A DNA stretch of 7,295 bases from Helicobacteraceae bacterium. GTDB lineage: Bacteria > Campylobacterota > Campylobacteria > Campylobacterales > Helicobacteraceae. Position numbers and translations under genes: made by a program. Under the pieces are notes generated by a model. That model was not told where the DNA came from. It saw only the letters and a program-made list of their open reading frames with translations, and ran no database searches. The stretch is taken from the NCBI GenBank assembly GCA_900770765.1, contig CAAGLK010000038.1:1-7295 (forward strand), written 5' to 3'. Positions 5,561 to 7,295 of the stretch are shown here, one piece after another; position 1 is the stretch's first letter, and each line of letters starts with the position of its first letter.

Positions 5561-6800
5561 CTACTTTATCCTTTGGTAAGATTCCTTTTAAATCATAAAG
5601 TATAGTTTTGCCCTTGTTATTAAAATCTATTTCTTTAAATTCCTTATGTGCTACGGCGATAATAACGGCATTATAATCTTGCGTTTTAAATTCTTTTAAA
5701 TCTTTAAGCGTTAATCCATATTCTTTTTGCACCTCTTCATTTTGTGCTAATGGGTCATAAATATCCACAACACACTCAAAGCTAAGAAGTTCTTTTGCAA
5801 TATCAACAACCCTAGAGTTACGAATATCAGGGCAATTTTCCTTAAATGTAATGCCTAAAATAGCAATTTTTGCCCCCACAATTTGGCTTTTATTATTTGC
5901 TAATAGTTTTATAACTTTATTTGCAACAACAATTCCCATATTATCATTAATCCGCCTACCTGCTAAAATAACTTGTGAATGATAGCCTAAGGATTCCGCC
6001 TTGTGCGTTAAATAATAAGGGTCAACCCCAATGCAATGCCCCCCTACAAGACCTGGTCTAAATGGTAAGAAATTCCACTTGCTACCAGCAGCTTCTAGCA
6101 CTTCTAGCGTGTCAATTCCAATTTTGTCAAAAATTAAAGCTAGTTCATTTACAAAAGCGATATTTATATCTCTTTGCGAGTTTTCAATAACTTTCGCCGC
6201 TTCGGCTACTTTAATACTTGAAGCCTTGTGAGTGCCAGCTGTAATTATGCTTTTATAAAGTTCGTCTATTTCAGTGGCAATTTGTGGAGTTGAGCCACTT
6301 GTTACCTTTTTTATGCTAGGTAATCTATGCTCTTTATCGCCTGGATTTATACGCTCTGGTGAATAGCCGCAAAAGAAATCAATATTAAATTTTAATCCGC
6401 TAATTTCTTCTAAAATAGGCACACAAAATTCTTCAGTGCATCCTGGATAAACCGTGCTTTCATAAATTACAATATCGCCTTTTTTAAGCACACTTGCTAT
6501 GCTTTGTGTGGCTTTTTGTATCGGTGTTAAATCTGGTTTATTACAATTATCAATAGGTGTAGGAACGGTAACTATAAAAATTTGTGCTTCTTTTAAATCT
6601 TGTAATTGCGTGGTAAAACGCAGATTTTTAGCTTCTTTTAATTCACAAGATTCCACCTCTAAAGTGCGGTCGTAGTTATTTTTCAACTCTTCTATTCTTT
6701 GTTTGTAAATATCAAAGCCAATTATAGACTGCTTTTTGCCAAATTCTACCGCTAAAGGTAATCCCACATATCCAAGTCCAATAATCGCAAGTGTTTTCAT
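5547..6800 (-). CDS. tviB: UDP-N-acetylhexosamine 6-dehydrogenase, TviB/WbpO type
   Basis: NAD-dependent nucleotide-sugar dehydrogenase that oxidises C6 of a UDP-N-acetylhexosamine twice to give the uronic acid, a precursor for surface polysaccharide or glycoprotein glycans. Features in order are the NAD-binding GLGYVG (8-13), TVPTP (78-82), ESTVYPGCTEE (114-124), GYSPERINPGD (145-155), the helix with Lys203 and Asn207, and GGHCIGVDPYYL (253-264) with catalytic Cys256. The C-terminal UDP-binding domain has TFKENCPDIRNSR at 318-330. The length (417) and the long motif matches are close to TviB of Salmonella (UDP-GlcNAc dehydrogenase) and WbpO (UDP-GalNAc dehydrogenase). Which epimer is used cannot be decided here. 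AAGGA at 6806-6810 lies five bases from the ATG. No other glycan gene is nearby. Its GATTC/GAATC density is at background level, unlike cmoB and the lipoprotein gene after it. Confidence 0.88.
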   Translation of the reverse strand: MKTLAIIGLGYVGLPLAVEFGKKQSIIGFDIYKQRIEELKNNYDRTLEVESCELKEAKNLRFTTQLQDLKEAQIFIVTVPTPIDNCNKPDLTPIQKATQSIASVLKKGDIVIYESTVYPGCTEEFCVPILEEISGLKFNIDFFCGYSPERINPGDKEHRLPSIKKVTSGSTPQIATEIDELYKSIITAGTHKASSIKVAEAAKVIENSQRDINIAFVNELALIFDKIGIDTLEVLEAAGSKWNFLPFRPGLVGGHCIGVDPYYLTHKAESLGYHSQVILAGRRINDNMGIVVANKVIKLLANNKSQIVGAKIAILGITFKENCPDIRNSRVVDIAKELLSFECVVDIYDPLAQNEEVQKEYGLTLKDLKEFKTQDYNAVIIAVAHKEFKEIDFNNKGKTILYDLKGILPKDKVDGRL

Positions 6801-6881
6801 TGTTTTCCTTAATTAAAATATAAAAGAATTTTAACAAGATTTTATAAACAAATACACAATTTACTTTTAGCTTTTTCATTT

Positions 6882-6951
6882 GCTTTTTAAGATTCCTTTT
6901 GAAATCTAATAAATATAGTTAAACATAGCTATATCAAAAGGATTCTTAAGC
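6882..6951. repeat. 70-base imperfect inverted repeat with nested stem
   Basis: The left arm (6882-6902) and right arm (6934-6951) pair as TCCTTTTGA with TCAAAAGGA (nine perfect pairs), continued outwards by AAGA/TCTT and GCTT/AAGC with one mismatch and a three-base bulge. The 31-base interior contains a second stem, TATAG (6914-6918) with CTATA (6929-6933). It lies about 80 bases upstream of the dehydrogenase start and 240 bases before the putative rRNA promoter. There is no U-tract on either side, so it is not a clear terminator. It could be a regulatory RNA, a protein-binding site or the scar of a mobile element; nothing in the sequence decides between these. Confidence 0.6.
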
Positions 6952-7164
6952 ATATTAAACCCCTATAAATCAAATACAATCTTTAAAAACTCTAATATTT
7001 TCTAGCATTTTTGCATTTTTTAACATTAACAATCTCTAAATAATCTAAAATTATGTTTTATCAATATCCATAGAATCCTAATAAGCTCTAACAATCAGCA
7101 TATATAAATAAATTTTTAATAAATTTTACACACATTGTTAAAAATATTCTAACTTCCCAACTAC
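6952..7164. other. A+T-rich intergenic DNA, no feature seen
   Basis: This stretch has stops in all frames at short intervals, no start with a ribosome site leading to more than a few codons, and no tRNA-like cloverleaf. T- and A-rich runs such as those at 7101-7130 could act as upstream promoter (UP) or curved DNA for the promoter that follows. Confidence 0.6.
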
Positions 7165-7165
7165 T

Positions 7166-7200
7166 TTAAGCACTTATTAAGTTTTAATAGCTATAATTCC
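7166..7200 (+). promoter_or_regulatory. Putative rRNA operon promoter
   Basis: A consensus -10 box TATAAT sits at 7192-7197, followed by the discriminator TCCGCTT, which is unusually GC-rich for this region; stable-RNA promoters under stringent control have this feature. Upstream is a TTAA-rich stretch with an 11-base palindrome ACTTATTAAGT at 7172-7182. No good -35 hexamer is seen, which is usual for epsilonproteobacteria. Transcription would start near 7204 and run off the right end through the boxA-like sequence. The call rests on the combination, since the RNA gene itself is outside the window. Confidence 0.55.
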
Positions 7201-7259
7201 GCTTCCTTTTTTGCACTTAAATTTTTTAATCATTTCATTATTTTATTTATTTGCAAAAA

Positions 7260-7270
7260 TGTTCTTTAAC
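7260..7270 (+). promoter_or_regulatory. boxA-like rRNA antitermination site
   Basis: TGTTCTTTAAC closely matches boxA of bacterial rRNA leaders (TGCTCTTTAACA in E. coli), where NusB/NusE bind the transcript to prevent early termination. It lies about 55 bases downstream of the predicted start of transcription. The expected gene beyond the edge is 16S rRNA, or 23S rRNA if the two are unlinked as in some Helicobacter. Confidence 0.6.
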
Positions 7271-7295
7271 TTTTTAAATTTATTGTTAATTTAAA

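Noticed and set aside
6031..6231. Plus-strand open frame of 66 codons
   Set aside because: It is antisense to the catalytic region of tviB and shows no features of its own.
6828..6846. Minus-strand -10 boxes for tviB (TATAAA at 6841-6846, TAAAAT at 6828-6833)
   Set aside because: Such hexamers are common by chance in DNA this A+T-rich, and neither has an extended -10 or a convincing upstream element, so I did not annotate a promoter.
7052..7072. ATG-started six-codon frame in the right intergenic region
   Set aside because: It is too short, lacks a ribosome site, and the surrounding DNA is non-coding in character.
6811..7295. CRISPR array, tRNA or insertion sequence in the gene-free right end
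   Set aside because: No regularly spaced direct repeats, no cloverleaf with T-arm consensus, and no transposase fragment could be seen on either strand.

Overview
The window looks like one whole assembled contig from a low-GC epsilonproteobacterium, most likely a Helicobacter of the enterohepatic type. The reasons are the A+T-rich coding style, the protein character, and the gene order rnr-holA-rpsF-ssb-rpsR, which from memory is also the order in H. pylori. Genus-level placement is inference; no search was run. The first 19 bases are not bacterial: they match the 3' end of the Illumina TruSeq read-1 adapter.

Plus strand, 20-4383: the 3' part of rnr (RNase R, its 5' end lost at the contig edge), then holA (DNA polymerase III delta) two bases later. 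A 79-base gap with a possible promoter and RNA leader leads into the compact rpsF-ssb-rpsR operon (ribosomal protein S6, single-stranded DNA-binding protein, ribosomal protein S18). A short hairpin at 4386-4405 ends this block.

Minus strand, 6800-4437: three genes packed with overlaps and transcribed towards the hairpin. They are a TviB/WbpO-type UDP-N-acetylhexosamine 6-dehydrogenase, a 69-residue predicted lipoprotein, and cmoB (wobble-uridine tRNA modification). The overlaps imply co-transcription and translational coupling, although the three products have no obvious shared pathway.

Right end, 6811-7295: about 485 bases of very A+T-rich DNA with no gene. It holds a 70-base imperfect inverted repeat, a good -10 box with a GC-containing discriminator, and a boxA-like antitermination sequence close to the edge. 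This is what the leader of an rRNA operon would look like, and a repeated rRNA operon would explain why the contig stops here.

No CRISPR array, transposase, prophage, toxin-antitoxin pair or obviously new defence system is visible. The most unusual sequence-level signal is a strong excess of the 7-mer class RGAWTCY (core GATTC/GAATC). It occurs in coding and non-coding DNA and on both strands, but is absent from rpsF-ssb-rpsR and only at background level in the sugar dehydrogenase gene.
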